From NCBI GenBank assembly GCA_035236585.1, contig CP141135.1:1336001-1400000 (forward strand): a stretch of 64,000 nt of DNA, written 5' to 3'. This stretch comes from Warburgia ugandensis. Its lineage: Eukaryota > Streptophyta > Magnoliopsida > Canellales > Canellaceae. Position numbers and translations under genes: made by a program. The notes beneath the pieces were generated by a model. The model saw nothing but the letters and a program-made list of their open reading frames with translations. It was not told the origin of the DNA and made no database searches. Below are positions 1-13,770 of the stretch, one piece after another (position 1 is the stretch's first letter; each line of letters opens with the position of its first letter).

Positions 1-636
1 TCTGTCTGGAACTCTGTGTCCTTCCAAACCGAGGGGAATGATAGAGTCCCTTTACAAGAATATTTACTTATTGACAGTTCAGGTGTCATGGACTTGCATT
101 GCAAGGCTCGTGACCAAAGCTTACAAGCTACATGGAAGCCCTATTCACCTTGTGGATGTGGCCCAAGGGACTTCGGCCGTATTCTTGGATCTGTGGAACA
201 AGACCCGTATCCAGAAAGCCTAGTTTCTAGAGAATTCCTTGTAAATATCTAGATCTTCTGTAGTAGTCTAGAATACTCTAGGAAAATGGTGGAGTAATCT
301 AGAAAAAGTAAAGGGTTCCAAAAGATGATCTAGACCGTTATTGTACTGACACTTGGAATAATCTCGACCATCCATTGAGGAGGTGGATGAGAGAGAGCAA
401 GTATATATAGGGGTTAGCTCCTCCTTTGTAACTCAACTCAGTTAAGCTCGATTCATTGGAGGTAATTGAGTAAGTCCCTTTCTGAGTTCTCTTAAGTTCT
501 CTCATTGCTTTTATGGGTGAGTAAGTATAGCCCCATCAAGTAAGAGTGGGGGTTGAAGGCTAACTTGTGCTTAGCAAGGGAGTTGCGCACAAGTGCCGCA
601 TGGGTTTAGCAAAGGTGAAACTGCGACCCCGTGACA
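1..636 (+). mobile_element. LTR-like sequence, 3' end of an LTR retrotransposon
   Basis: This stretch looks like the end of a plant retrotransposon LTR. It has a TATA-rich promoter-like core near 400-410 (tatatatagggg) and a typical LTR tail in which a 'gcgcacaagtgccgcatggg' block precedes a terminus ending in ccgtgaca at 636. A short open frame at 38-223 precedes it, but I do not recognise the peptide. No primer-binding site, polypurine tract or second LTR is visible, and the left boundary may be outside the window or near 240. It could be a 3' LTR or a solo LTR. The class is a judgement from general sequence style, not from a protein domain. Confidence 0.4.
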
Positions 637-3600
637 TCAGGACTACAAATGCTGCAGAATTCTAACATTAATTTTACCAATTTGGGGCATCATATTTGAG
701 CAGTATATTTTCACATATTTCCATGGCTCCATGATTTGCAATAGACTCTACTGTGTCTGAGGAATTTGTAGGTTAGGAAAATCTCATAGCTTGGATTTCT
801 AATTGCTGGATTTTAAAACATAAGGCTGTTTTCCCTTACAAATAAACCATGAGTCCTAATATATATGAAAGTTGAATTAAGAATAAGGCTTTAAATTATT
901 GTTTTTCATAGCTTTGAGCACTCATTCTTATTCCTTACCGTGATCTCTTCTTCTTTTGATGCACTTTGTTGCATTGGCAAGCCAATTTCAAGTGTAAGAC
1001 AAGTACATGCACAGGAAACATGTTTCCTGCATAGTAGCAAATCATCTCTCAGAACCAAGAATGCCCTGCATGGATGTGCGTTATTATTTAAACATCTACA
1101 GCATAAATCTTCGAGTCGTGGGTATTTCTTCTCTTTCACTTAAACTAATGTAGATTGAGCATTGTATAAGTCATGCAGATTCTCTTCCATGATGCAAGTC
1201 CAATAGTGAAATTTTGCATGTTGGATAAACTCTGCCTGTTTGTAAACACTAAATTTTCTGTATTACATAAGGTCCATTGGAGGCAAGATTGACTATGGGC
1301 ATTGATATTGAGCACAGAGAGGAAGAAACAATCAGTTAGAAGCATTTTTTATGTAAATTAAGCTGGTGAATATGATCTCAAGAAGAGGGACAAGGAGTAA
1401 CTGTAGCTAAGTCCAGCTTAGACAAGATAATTACTACAAGAAGTACATGTTTTCTGCAAGAATTACTTATGCCAGATGCTCACAGCCTGTTCTATGACAG
1501 CTGAAGTGCAAGTACCATGCCAGTCCTCCACTCTACAACCAAGCTCATAACACTTCGTGATTGTCATTTCATTGACAAGCTAAAAATGTTCAAAGGAAGA
1601 TTTAATCTCACAGGCCTTTTACAACATATTCCGTTTAAATTCAGTGGCTATGGGTATTTCTATGCTTTGAATTAAATGTTGGGTGGCTTGAACACTACAT
1701 AAAAGTTACTGATGTAATCATGTAACACATTTTGGGACCAATACAACTGAGTTGACTCTCATCTCGTGACTGATCATTTGTCGCTACTCTCCTCTCTCTT
1801 TCTTCTTCATACGTGTGGACCATCTCTATCAGGTATGATAATGGACAGAGGCATCTGTACTGACAAAGACATCTTATGACCTATGATATTGGTAAACAAA
1901 GTTGTTTATCAGTGTGTAACAAGAATATAGGATGCCCCACAAATATATTCCCAGTCTTTCATGTGACTAGATAGATAATTTTTTATGTAGAATAAAGAAA
2001 ATATGTTAAAAAGTGAAAAATTAGTTAACTATTTGGGAGAGAAGCAAATGTCAATATCCAACCATGTTAACATGTGAGTTTGAAACCTGCATGCATGGTT
2101 AAAAGACCTAAAAATGTTGCCAGGCTTCTTCTCTAGCCTATGATCAAATTCAAAACTCCAAAGAATGAAGGGAACTCTAGTTAAAGGGCTGTCCTGGTGA
2201 CAAATTTCTGTTCTGCATAATGAGCGGACAACAGGAATTCAAAACATCTTACTGAGCTGTCTAAAGCATTTCAAGGTAAAGAACGTTTATCGCCACATAA
2301 TATCAAATATGCTATTTGTGCTTTACAATGTTGATCTAGGTAGAAACACAGCCAAAGTATATTGCCAAAAATGGAACCAAAACATGTCTCTTAACTCCCG
2401 AAGAATGAAAAAGAAGTCCGCTTGGCTCATGCTCTAGGTAGCCTCAAGGAAAGTAGATACTAAAAGGTGTGAAATTTGATATCTAAAGGCAAAGCATCAT
2501 CTGTATGACCAATGGCAGAAGGAAGCTGTTTGGATCAAGCTCTAAGTATGTCACTGACCAAGTAACTTCCACAACTAGGCAAAAAGAGAAAAACTAAAAA
2601 CAAGATCAGCTTTCACATTTTCCCAATCAATGCTCAAAATATGTATTGTGGTCAGTCTATTACTGGGAAGTGTGAGTCACTGGAGAAATTTCCTTCATTG
2701 GACATATCTACATGTAGGAGAGCTTCTCAGGTTACCAACCTGCAGTGCATCTTATATGGGGAAGTGTTCTCATGAATGTACATATTTCCTTCATAGCCAG
2801 ATACTTCGTAAAACATGGATGGTCATTCACAAGTATACTAATAACCCAACTGTTGTTTTTGCCAGTGTCTCCACTAGGGTTTCATATTCCTGCCCATGTA
2901 TAATCCAAGGCTTGAACATAGAGAGGATTCATAGGGAAGAATCCCTTTCAGTATTCAGATGCTTCTTGTTTTGATGGGAATGTCCTAAATGAATGTGATG
3001 TTTGCTACTGGGGGAGATCATTTCCGTTGAGGGCTTGGGGTGAAAATGAACCTGCCTTCCCTCACTCTTTTCAACTTCAACTTTCACGAAGGTTGGGCAT
3101 TTGACTAAATCAAAGGAGGAAATCATCAAAGCTTTACCCACATAATAGTGTATTGAAAAACTTAAATGAAATAGAAGTTTTTCAACTCCTCAGTGGTATC
3201 AAAGTTTACAAAGAGTACTGTGGGACATTGTTATAAATCAAGGGCAGATGACTGGTGTTATTGCTTGGTTACACAACTCTGGGCCAAAGTGTGTTGACTA
3301 GCCTTTTTACTATGCAGAGTTGGTAATTAGAAAACCCTCTTGCCTTCCTTTTTTCACTATCCCTAAAAGTGTAAATGAACTGAGTCTAGTAGTCGGTGCA
3401 GGAGGACTCTCAGGCCGACTTCTTCTAATTCCTCTTCCTGCTTTTCCCTTTCTATGTATCTGCTAAAGTACTGAAAGACACGCCATTATTTCCTCATTCC
3501 AATCACATTGTTGTCCACAGAAAGAAAATATCGAAACTGGAAACTAAGCCATGGTTTTCGTGTGGAAACAATATAGACACAGAATCAAACCTTGTGTCAT

Positions 3601-3888
3601 ACCAGACAGAGATAGAGTCTGGAAACATGGACAGAGAAGAGAAGGTGAGATTTGAACTAGAGGTTAACCTTAAAAAAGGAACTACAAACAGTTTAATTAA
3701 CCAGTCCAATGACAAGGTGATATTCCCATGCCTATTGTAAGAGTGCGGTTATGCCCGAAAATATGTTAGGATCTCTTAAACAAAAACTTGATGATACCAC
3801 ATGAAGATACTTCTAGGCACATACATACCTTTGGAATTCCAAGCAGAGGGTGGTGAAACAAGCTGGACAACTGAACATGACATCAGAA
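637..3888. other. gene-less AT-rich stretch
   Basis: I see no convincing gene here. The open frames present (for example 906-1139 minus and 2630-2974 plus) have no recognisable domain, no splice context and no compositional change, and are probably chance frames. Confidence 0.6.
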
Positions 3889-5216
3889 CTATGGCATTTC
3901 GTTTTCATACATACTCAGTTCATCTTCGTCATCCAAATTCGGATCACAGAACTCCGGCTTTACGGAGATAGTCTATTTCATCATCCTCAGAAATTGAGAA
4001 AAAAATTAGATTAACAGAATCAAAAAGTAATTTCATCTACAAATTCATGACAAGTGATTTTATTATCACCATGGCAACCACTTTTCTTGACTACTGCCAA
4101 CCAAACAAAATAATGAGATCCGCAATGCAAATAGTGGTCAGCCAATGTAACACTAGTAACTTTCCAACTATTAACAGTACAATCTTTGTTTTGGTAAATA
4201 AAACTACTATTTCAAGGAAGGAAGAATAGATCCAAGAGAAAAATAGAGGTTTACATATCTAAGTTACCAGAGCAGGAAATGAAAACAGAAGGGGGAAATG
4301 AGCAAGTTGAGTTGGAGGAAACAAGAATTGCTAACAAAATCAATAAAAATTTATAGAAAATTACATAAATTTATAAAATGATTAAAAAAAATACATGGAA
4401 TTGGGGTGAACTTTGGTTTGCCCCACATGGGGAAGAATCCTGCAACTACATGTGCAGAAAACTTACAGTGCCTTACATATTCCTGATCTCTTATTCCTCT
4501 TCCCACCAAGCACCAACCTCGAACCCTGCATCTACTTTCACATGTGCCCTTAAGCCACTAAAGCAGTGCCTTACACATTCAACAGCCCATTAACAAACTC
4601 TATAATTGCCTTCCTTAAAGCTGCAATTTGGGCCACTCTGATCACAGTTGCATGCAAACTACTGCAATTTAGAAAGCCCAAAACTCCATTAGAACTGCAA
4701 CTTATAAACAAAACAATCAAATGGGTATCACAGAAACAACGAAACAACCACACTATATTTATATGGGTACTAAAAACTCAGAAATTGGGCAAAGCCCCTG
4801 AAAATGCACCAAAATTAACTGGAATTTCAGCTTGGTATTCAGACCCATCAAGCATATCCACGAAAAATATAATACAATATCAAATCAATGTACTTAGGTG
4901 AACAATTAAACAGGAAAACAGAAACAGTATATTTGGCACATGGATAACAAACCAAGGATTGATTCATCCATGGATTTCCAGCTCTAAACACAAGAAGAAA
5001 TACTTAACATATGTTTTAAGGCTGCAAATAGCGGGGAAGAAAATCACTACCAATGAAGAACCCAATTCTTGCATTATTATTACAGTGCCAAACAGGAAAT
5101 AATGTTTTACCTATTTCCTGCTGATCAGAAGGCAACTCCACGGCTTCTTCTTTCTCTTGCTCTCTGGACTCCGTGTCTTCAAACTTCACTCCCGATGCTG
5201 CAGTCTTTCAGATGAA
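3889..5216 (-). pseudogene. two-exon gene fragment, possibly EAPP-like N-terminus
   Basis: On the minus strand a TATA box at 5217-5224 is followed by an acidic, glutamate-rich open segment ending at a GT donor near 5111; it reads VKFEDTESREQEKEE and ends with SDQQEIG. A second exon-like segment at 3889-3985 follows an AG and begins DDEIDYLRK. After one extra A it continues in another frame as PEFCDPNLDDEDELSMYE and then stops. The acidic D-P-N-L-D-D-E-D-E-L context resembles the plant E2F-associated phosphoprotein (EAPP) family, but the zinc-binding C-terminal half of that family is absent. No ATG is seen in the first segment. I read it as a truncated, frameshifted fragment. The family name is tentative. 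Confidence 0.3.
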
Positions 5217-5224
5217 TTTATATA
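5217..5224 (-). promoter_or_regulatory. TATA box of the minus-strand fragment
   Basis: The minus strand reads CCTATATAAATTC here. It lies about 30-60 bp upstream of the acidic open segment described for 3889-5216, the usual spacing for a plant core promoter. It is a sequence match only. Confidence 0.4.
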
Positions 5225-5225
5225 G

Positions 5226-6727
5226 GCCGTTTGGCAAGCAAAACTAGAAGAGGGGCCCACTTTTCTTATTGATCCAAGCCGTCCGTGTTCAAAACAGAGA
5301 GCTAAGCTCTGATTGGTTAGGATTTCTGTACATGACAACGACAAGGGCTAAGATCATCTAGAAGGGAGAATTTACAAGGTGGGCTCAAGTTCTTGGGTGA
5401 TCGAAACCGTTTATCTCCTTCCATGCATCAGCCACTAAACTCTCATTTGGCCAAGTACATATTGGGACATTAAAGGCTATATCAATCAATGGAGAAGATC
5501 TTCTCAGACATGCCTACCAAAGATACTGTACGGAAGATGAATGGTTAGATCACCAAGATATTGACCCCACTTTTTAATTTGATTGATATGGGTTTTAAAT
5601 TTGGTGGCCCCACATTTAAAGTCTTTGAATCAGACCAATTGAGACATTGTAAAATTCAACAACTTATACTGTAGGTCCCACTAATACAAAGTGGGCCCGC
5701 TGTTGGCTGATGTGGGTGATGCATCCCGTGCCCACACCTATGATCTCTTACAAACAGACCAATAGGCAGGGCTGTCAATGGATCTAGAAAATCAAATGGG
5801 TCTTAAGAATCCAATTCAATTGGAAGTAGAGATGGGCCTAAGGTTAAGATCCAATCCAATCAGAGTACAATTTTTGAGATGAACGGGTCAGATTATCCTA
5901 ACGGGAATCTTCTTCATTGGGCCATCAGCATAGCATTTCTCATGTAATTTTGTACAAGGGAACCATTGGATGTGCTTAGTTTTCAATCATCTCGTTATCA
6001 AGGTATGTGCTACTGAATGGATGGTTATGATCAGTTAAATGTGAGGGCCCATTGTACGATAACAGGTCAAAAGTGGTGTCTACCGTAGAATAATAGGTCA
6101 TGCTACTACCCCTGTGTGCTATTGAATGGATGGTTATGATCAGGTAAATAAGGTATCGCAATGAGTCCAGAGATGAATAAGTGTGAAACTTTTGATTTTA
6201 AACGAAGAGTTACCGTGGATCTTATCTAGCTTATCTATCCAACGGTGAGGATTGTCTTGTATAAGTGAATCTTTCTAACGTGGATTGTCTTATCTTGGGA
6301 TAACCATATCCTAGATTTCATGGTTCATTTTCCCGTTTTAAGACATTCCGGGCCACCCTCCTAATAATAGTATACGTCAGGAAGATAATTTCTTAATCTA
6401 ACAAGGGGTCCTATCATTTCTTAATCGGAACCGTACGTGTTTTCTGTTGATGATCCTAGCCATTATCATTAAATGTATACGTCACGAAGATAAAATCTTA
6501 ATGAAATAGAGGGCTAAGATCACCAATTGAATATGACCCACCTAAGCAATTGTTCCAGCCAAAATGATTTAGGAGCGCCTAAAGTAACTCATTTTGTAAA
6601 CAACAACTTAACAATCTCCATATTTGGATGATCAGATCCATTGATTATGTTTGACTTGAGCTAGATTAGGTAGATGGCGAAATTCCAGCAGCTCCGTTGC
6701 TATTTTCACGGTTCGAATTCTATGACC
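5226..6727. other. gene-less stretch
   Basis: No coding region is supported. It contains the short direct repeat at 6006-6149 and otherwise ordinary AT-rich intergenic sequence. Confidence 0.6.
6006..6149 (+). repeat. 35-bp direct repeat, offset 109 bp
   Basis: The 35 bases at 6006-6040 recur at 6115-6149 with two visible mismatches; the shared core includes gaatggatggttatgatcag. It looks like a local duplication. No function is evident. Confidence 0.7.
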
Positions 6728-6732
6728 ACCAG

Positions 6733-9362
6733 TGTAATGACTCTAATTTTGTAACATTTAAAATCCCAAGTTAGCAATGAAAAGTTCAGTTTTTGAAGAT
6801 AATGGCATTTTGGTCATTTTACTATTTACCTTGACTGAACCCAGAAATTTGGTCCTGAAAATGATACCATTAGGTGCGTCTCGGAAAAAGGAATCCAACA
6901 AGACCAAAATCACCCAAAACGGAGTTAAAATGAGCAAGTTATAGCCCTTTGAAGTTCAGGGGCAAAAATGTAATTTTTACTAAAAACGGATTTAGCCTGC
7001 AAAACATGGGGGCCCGTTTTGATACGGGCACCCTTCATCTTCAACCCCCTAGAGGGTTCTAGAACGGCGGTGATTGGAGAAGAAATCACCGCCATTCAAG
7101 GGCGGTGAGAGCCCCCTCCAAAACCCTCTTATAGCTCTATAAATAGAGCTCTTGGGCGCCTCTAATGGCAGCCCAAAAGCTTGAAGAAAACCCTATTTTG
7201 AGAAGCAACCAAGAGAAGAAACGAGGAGAAAAACTCAGCAACGAGTTAGGTATGCCTAAGATCCCTCAAAACCCGTCTCAGTTTCCCTAAGTTTTTGCAT
7301 GAAAAATCATACAAAATAGAGCCCTGGAGAGTCACCAAGGACCTAGGGACGATCCCTAGACCGCACTGGTTTGACAGGGTCGAACCAGGGCGTCCTGAGG
7401 ACGCCCCGGTCCCCCAACGAATGAGACGTTCCAGACGGAACGAGACGCGTCGACCGCATCTGAGAGAACCAAACAGGTGCGTCCGTGGACGTGCCCGCAA
7501 AAGGAACAGACGAGTGGGAAATCTAGCTCGTCTGCAGACGCGCACGCTAGGGCGCATGCAGCTGACGCGCAGCGCGCTAGCGTTCCAAGATTTCCGCTTC
7601 TTAAAGCCCGCCAGGCGCAGGGCGCTAGCATTCTGCATTTTCACTCTTAAGGGCTTTATGCACACCTGATACTAAAAAGCTTATAACTTGAGATTTAGAG
7701 CTCCGATTGAGACACCGCAAAAAGTGTTGTGTCCGTGTCGACAATGTGGACACACCAAAATTATAAAATCCCTGATCAAGGCCCAATCAAAGGTGGGCAT
7801 GACCTTTAGGATAGAATGGTAGCACATGACCGCTAGACCCTTGGAAAACTGATGATACCAAGGCCCAATTAGAGCCTTAAGACACCCATAGGCATAGGGA
7901 TGGACCCTTAATGCCTAAGTAATAAGACCAACTACTCTAAAACCTATATAAGATAAGTCAAACTAACCTTGATTCCCCAAACCATGTTCAAGAGCATACG
8001 AGGACAAAGGGGTTTGCACGACCTAGCCAGGTAGGTGCTCTATCGCTACTAGACTTTTAAATAGAGCTATGATTGTTTTGAATGCATGTTTTAAGTATAA
8101 GTTATATGATTTGATTAGCATAACTTAATCTTATAAACGAGTTCAGCGTACATATGATAAATGCTTTATACATAGATATGTTTTGCAAATAATTGCATAT
8201 ACATTATGCATAGATATGTTGTGCAAACAATTGCATACATTGTATGATTTGTGAGCATTGAGTTCTCGAAAAATTGCATGTCCTTGAAGGTTACCAAAAG
8301 ACGTTAGAGTGCCCAAAAGACGCTCGATAGGCAGTTGTGAGGGTCAAGCAGTTGTGAGGGACCTAAAGAGGACAGGTTTTGAAAAAGAGATGTTTTTGCT
8401 TGTTTGATCGTATATGATTTGGGCTAATAAGCTCGTGGGCGTTATGCCGAGAGGTTGGGGTGGCCTCCCAGCCTCTACCACTACTAGATGGATTGGGTAC
8501 CACACCCAAAAAGGGCATGTCCCTACGTCAACTGCATGTGGTACAGGGGGCTACCACTGGTGTCACGGCACTGGGTCGATGTGTCATATGCCCCGTGGAG
8601 GCTATGACACTGTGTCCCTAGGTACCCGGGGACCACACGGCAGTGAGGTCATGGGCATAGTTGGACCCTATGGTTTTATGGGCTTATTTGCATTGCATAT
8701 GACATGATATGAGGTTGGTCGACCATACCATACTAGATATTCATGAGTTGGATTCAATGAAGCATCTTATGCATATCATAATGTTATGATATATATATGA
8801 TACTTTCGATTTGGATTATGTGATCCTTTAAGTCGTTAGTATTTCGGTTTGACAATGGTTTTTAATTCCGATCTTGAACATGAGTGTTCAACCATGCACA
8901 TGTCTTGAAAGAGCATATGATTTTAAATATCTCATGCATTATAAAACTAGTAGTGATGGACTCATACTGAGTATAGTATATACTCACCATTTCCTTAACA
9001 TTTTTCAGAATAATTCCATCAATGAGTAGAGGACATCTATGTTAATGCTACGAGCAAGTGAATAAAAAAGTAAACAATTATACATGTAAGTAAATTCTCA
9101 ACCCTTTGGACATGTATTTGTATTTATTTACAGTTGGGTCAGGTCTTTAGATCGGATAGATCTGGGGGAAAACACTTATGATTTATAAAGCTTTTCAAAA
9201 ACTACCTTGGTTGTTGTGAAAGCAAATGACACTCGGGGTTTTCAAATTGAATTTCAAATAAAAGATTTTTCTGCTGCATTGCATTGTTTTTCAAATAGGG
9301 ATCCCTCCTTAGGAATTTAGATTTACCATTTAAAAATGCATGAGAAAACCCGGGTCGTCATA
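6733..9362 (+). mobile_element. solo LTR of a Ty3/gypsy-like retrotransposon
   Basis: The element starts TGTAATGACTC and ends GGGTCGTCATA. These are imperfect inverted termini of the style common in plant Ty3/gypsy LTRs. It is flanked by a perfect 5-bp direct repeat ACCAG at 6728-6732 and 9363-9367, so the empty site can be read directly. Length is 2630 bp. Inside are a TATA box at 7138-7144 (ctctataaatag), a short GC-rich hairpin (caccgcc/ggcggtg) just upstream of it, and a GC-rich transcribed-looking segment at about 7360-7640 whose open frames on both strands are probably non-coding. No internal retroviral genes are present, so this is the product of LTR-LTR recombination. The family assignment rests on LTR style only. 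Confidence 0.8.
7138..7145 (+). promoter_or_regulatory. LTR core promoter TATA box
   Basis: The sequence tataaata lies in a local ctctataaatagagct context inside the solo LTR. It is the likely U3/R promoter of the former retrotransposon. Confidence 0.55.
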
Positions 9363-9417
9363 ACCAGTTTAGACGGACCCAACTATACCGCTGCACCAAA
9401 GTATATTCAAAATATTA

Positions 9418-9418
<1 letters not shown>

Positions 9419-9452
<34 letters not shown>

Positions 9453-12250
9453 AGACTTTATCCCAATTAAGGGTCGACCACATGAATCTTATTCCTCCAT
9501 TCCACTATTAAATACCATGGCTTCATTTAGTCCCAAAGTTTTTAAATCTTTCCTCACCACTTCTATCCACGTTCTTTTGGGCCTTCCCCTTTCCCTTTTA
9601 GAACCTTCAACTTATATTGCCTCACTCCTTCTAACTGGTGCCATTGTTGGCCTCCTTTGAACATGTCCAAACCATCTAAGTCTAATCTCCCTCATCTTGT
9701 TACCTATTGGTGCTATCCCTAAATTTTCTCTAATATTTTCATTTCGAATTCTATCCTTTCTTGTCTTACCACTCATCCATCTCAACATCCTCATTTATAT
9801 GATACTCAGCCTATGAGTATGATGTTCCTTAACTGCCCAACACTCTAATCCATAGAGCATGGCCAGCCTTATAGTCATCCTATAGAATTTTCCCTTTAGT
9901 TTGAGTGGCACCCGCCGATCACATAAAACACCCGATGCACATCTCCATTTGTTCCAACCCGCTTGGATTCTTTAGGTAACCTCCCTCTCAATCTCTCCAC
10001 TCTCATGGATCAATGATCCTAAGTATCGGAAGTGGTCTCTCACGGGGACCTCTTGGTTATCAATCTTGACTGGTGCTCCACTCCTACTCTCCTTGCTAAA
10101 ATTACATTCCATATATTCTATCTTAATTCGGCTAATTTTAAATCCTTCTGATTCTAATGCTTCTCTCCATAACTCTAGCTTTATATTTACACCCTCCCTT
10201 ATCTCATCAAGTAGGACTATATCGTCTGCAGATAGCATGCACCAGGCAATCTTCTCATGCAGATGTTTTGTTAACTCATCCATAACTAATGTGAAAAGGT
10301 ATGGCCTCAATGCCAATCCTTGGTGCAATCCGACAGTGATAGGAAAATCACCAGTCACGCCATTAGTGGTCTTAACATTTGTTACTGCTCCCTCATACAT
10401 ATATTTAATTATGTCTATATACTCCTGAGAAACCCCTTTAATACCCAACACCCTCCATATTAACTCTTTAGGGACTTTATCATAAGCTTTCTCTAAGTCA
10501 ATAAAGACCATGTGTAGGTCTTTTCTCCTCTCCCTATATTTCTCTACTAATTGTCTTAGTAAGAAAATAGCTTCCATGGTAGACCTCCCAGGCATGAAAC
10601 CAAACTGATTCTCCGATACACTTGTTTCATGTCATAGCCTCTTCTCAATCACTCTTTCAAAAAGTTTCATGGTGTGGCTCATAAGTTTGATCCCTCGATA
10701 ATTAGTGTAGCTCTGAATGTCTTATTTATTCTTATAGATTGGTACAATAGAGCTTTTCCTCCACTAATCAGGCATTTTCTTTGATTTTATAATCTTGTTA
10801 AACAACTTGGTCAACCAAACTACCCCAATATCTCCCATATGCTTCCAAACCTCTATTGGTATACCATCAGGCCCCATGGTCTTTCCTGATTTCATCTTTC
10901 TTAAGGCCTCTTTTACTTCAAGCATTCTAATCCTACGTTCATATCTATAATATCCAGTGTTATTTAAATTTATAGTATTTTCAATCCTTATATTCTCAGG
11001 GCCATTGTCATTTAACAATTTTTGAAAGTATATTTCCCACCTTTGTTTGATCTCATCATCTTTGACTAATACCCTTTGATCATCGCTTCTAATACACCTA
11101 ACATGCTCTAAGTCCTTACTCTTCTGTTCTCTTACTTTTGCAAGTTTAAACACATCTTTCTCACCTTCTCTCGTTCCTAGTCTATTATAGAGCTCATCAT
11201 ATGCTTTAAGTTTAGCCTCACTTACTATTCTCTTAGCAACGTTTTTGCATTCTTATATTGTTCATAGTTTTCATTATTTCTAATCTTTTGTCATGCTTTA
11301 AAACACATCTGTTTTTCTTTAATAACTTTTTGCACCGTTTCACTCCACCACCGTATTTCCTTTGCTAATAGCCTTTTACCTTTAGATACTCTTAAGATAT
11401 CTTTTGCCACTTGTTTAAGGGACTCAGCCATGTTAGTCCACATGGTATTTACTTCTGTTTTATAGTTCCAGTTTCCTTCTACCATCAACTTATTTTTGAA
11501 TGAGGTTATTTTCTCTCCTTTTAAGTTCCACCACTAAGTTTTTGGATGTGTATTAAGTTCAGTTCTTTTACTCCATATTTTGATATGAATATCCATAACC
11601 ATTAACCTATGTTGTGAGGTTAAACTCTCACCAGGTATCACCTTACAATCCTTACATATAGATCGTTCATTATTCCTAAGTAGAAAAAGTCTATTTGGCT
11701 TTTATGAAGTCCACTTTTGAAGGTTATTAAGTGTTCATCCCTCTTCTTAAAGAGTATATTTGCAATGGATGGGTTATATGACAAAGCAAAATCGAGAATA
11801 TTCTCCCTCATCTCGTTTCGTTCACCTATACCATACCCTTTGTGTATTCTATCATATCCTTCCTTATCTTTTCCTACACGACCATTTAAGTCTGCTCCTA
11901 TAAATATCCCCTCAGTGTTGGGAATTTCTTGCATGACTCCCTCCATATCTTCCCAAAACTGTCTCTTAATTATATCTTGTAACTCTACTTGTGGTGCATA
12001 TGCACTTATAATATTTATAATCTGCTCTCATAGAATCATTTTTATTATTATAATTCTATCACTGATTTTTTTAACGTCCACAACTTTATCCTTTAATTCC
12101 TTATCCATTATTATTCCTACGTCATTTATATTATTTTCCTTTCCTATGTACCATAATTTATACTCATCTATTTCTCTAGCTTTAGCCCCTTTCCACTTGG
12201 TTTCTTGGATACAAGCAATAGATTCATTCAGTGTGGTTAAAAGCAGCAAA
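9419..12250 (-). mobile_element. degenerate RTE-clade LINE, 5'-truncated
   Basis: The minus strand encodes endonuclease then reverse transcriptase in several frames. At 12028-12303 is an AP-endonuclease start with the motif IACIQETKW. At 11638-11946 the endonuclease continues (FIGADLNGRVG). At 10764-11153 the RT begins with GPDGIPIEVWK. At 9972-10595 the RT core has [27 protein letters not shown] and the catalytic box as LSADD (family form F-A-D-D). At 9612-9794 is a C-terminal [11 protein letters not shown] segment. The 3' end is a (TGA)n tail, seen on the plus strand as repeated atc at 9419-9451, next to the conserved tail cccaattaagggtcgacc. Several frameshifts and stops mean it is dead. 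The 5' end is truncated at the start of the endonuclease. Confidence 0.9.
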
Positions 12251-12325
12251 ATTAACAAACTCATATACAGTAGTATCGTGAAAATAGAACATAAATACAT
12301 CATGCAATATGTGATATGTGATATA

Positions 12326-12514
12326 AAAAAAAGGGCTGCCCTGGTGCACGAAGCTCCTGCCTATGCAGGGTCCAGGGAAGGGGCGGACCATAAGGGCCTA
12401 TAGTAGGCAGCCTTACCTTGTATTTGCAAGAGGTTGATTCCACGCCTTGAACCCGTGACCTCAAGGTCACATGACGATAACTTTTACTGTTGCGTCAAAG
12501 CTCCTCTTCAAACA
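12326..12514 (+). mobile_element. Au-family SINE copy 1
   Basis: This is a full-length tRNA-derived Au SINE: aagggctgccctggtgcac at the head, ttgaacccgtgacctcaagg in the middle and a tail ending near caaagctcctcttc. It is flanked by a 12-bp direct repeat atatgtgatata at 12314-12325 and 12515-12526. The middle block contains the B-box-like GAACCC element of the internal pol III promoter. Confidence 0.9.
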
Positions 12515-13770
12515 ATATGTGATATATGCACCTTATTTGTCTTGTAAAAGCTGTGTTTGCTTAATTGAAGAAATATACTGCTGAACTATGACACACAAGT
12601 GCAAACCCAAAAGCTCGTATAATGATAAACAAACAGCCATTTAAAAAGTAGATTTTCACATTCCAAGAACTTTTCATTGTTTCAAGGAGGATTTTTTTAT
12701 TATAAAAAAACTGAGGTAGTTTGCCTAACCCCAAGGGAGAAAAAAAAAAAACTAACTAACTAACTAAGATTGGAAAATGATCTCTGTTTTTATGATTAAC
12801 TAACAATAATATAATAACAATTTATAAAAATCATTAGGATCCTTGTTTTAAAAACTTGGATTTTTAAAATAACCAAAGATATAACTCAAATAAAAGCATT
12901 TATTTCAAAGTCCCGAGAGTCATTCAGCCACAAAACTACAGATTTAACGGCAAAATGAAATCTCATTTCTACCAAAAATCCGGCAGAGTCTCCTCTGTAT
13001 TTTGGACCATTGCACATAACACGTGCAATACAAAAATCACCTGATAAGACAATATAAGACACAATAATTGGGAGACTCAATCTTCACGCCCAACCACCCA
13101 AGACAAACATGATTTTCAATAAAAAAATGTACTAATAGTGGATAAGAAAATCAACTCACGACAAAATACCCAGGATCCTTCCATACAGCCATCACCTCCA
13201 ACATGAATTCATATCCTCACATCCAGGTCACATTGCAATTTATATTAAAGTACAGTATATAAACAATAACTAAAGCGAGGTTCTAAACAAACCTTATCAT
13301 CTCTGAAATGTCTTCAATGTTTTATTAGGAACTGCATCACTTTTTGCTTGCTCTATCAGCACGTCCACCTATTTCAACTCTTTATATCTGCTTGTGTAGG
13401 CGATTCACATTCAATAACAAATGAAATAAAATCATATGGCGTAGAGTATCAAGATATAGTAAATCTCATAAGATAAAACATGTACGAGGCACATTAAATA
13501 GTCAGACGTCCATGCTGACTAACACATGAAAATCATAAGTTTGGACAAATCAATATCAAGTCAAACCATTACAACATGCAAGGCATGAGATAAATACGTG
13601 AATATACGTCCATCAAAATAATGAAAATCTATGTCCATTGAATAATGTAATGCGTGTTAAAAATTAACAGAACATCGTGCATAGTCAAGCCCTATGAGTG
13701 TCTCAACTACAGTCATGACAACATAAGCTTGATTCTCAGTACTTTCCACTTTTACCCTTTCACTCACAAT

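Noticed and set aside
7246-7669. Long open frames on both strands in a GC-rich segment
   Set aside because: They overlap in three frames inside the solo LTR, just after its TATA box, with no recognisable domain; GC-rich LTR sequence explains them.
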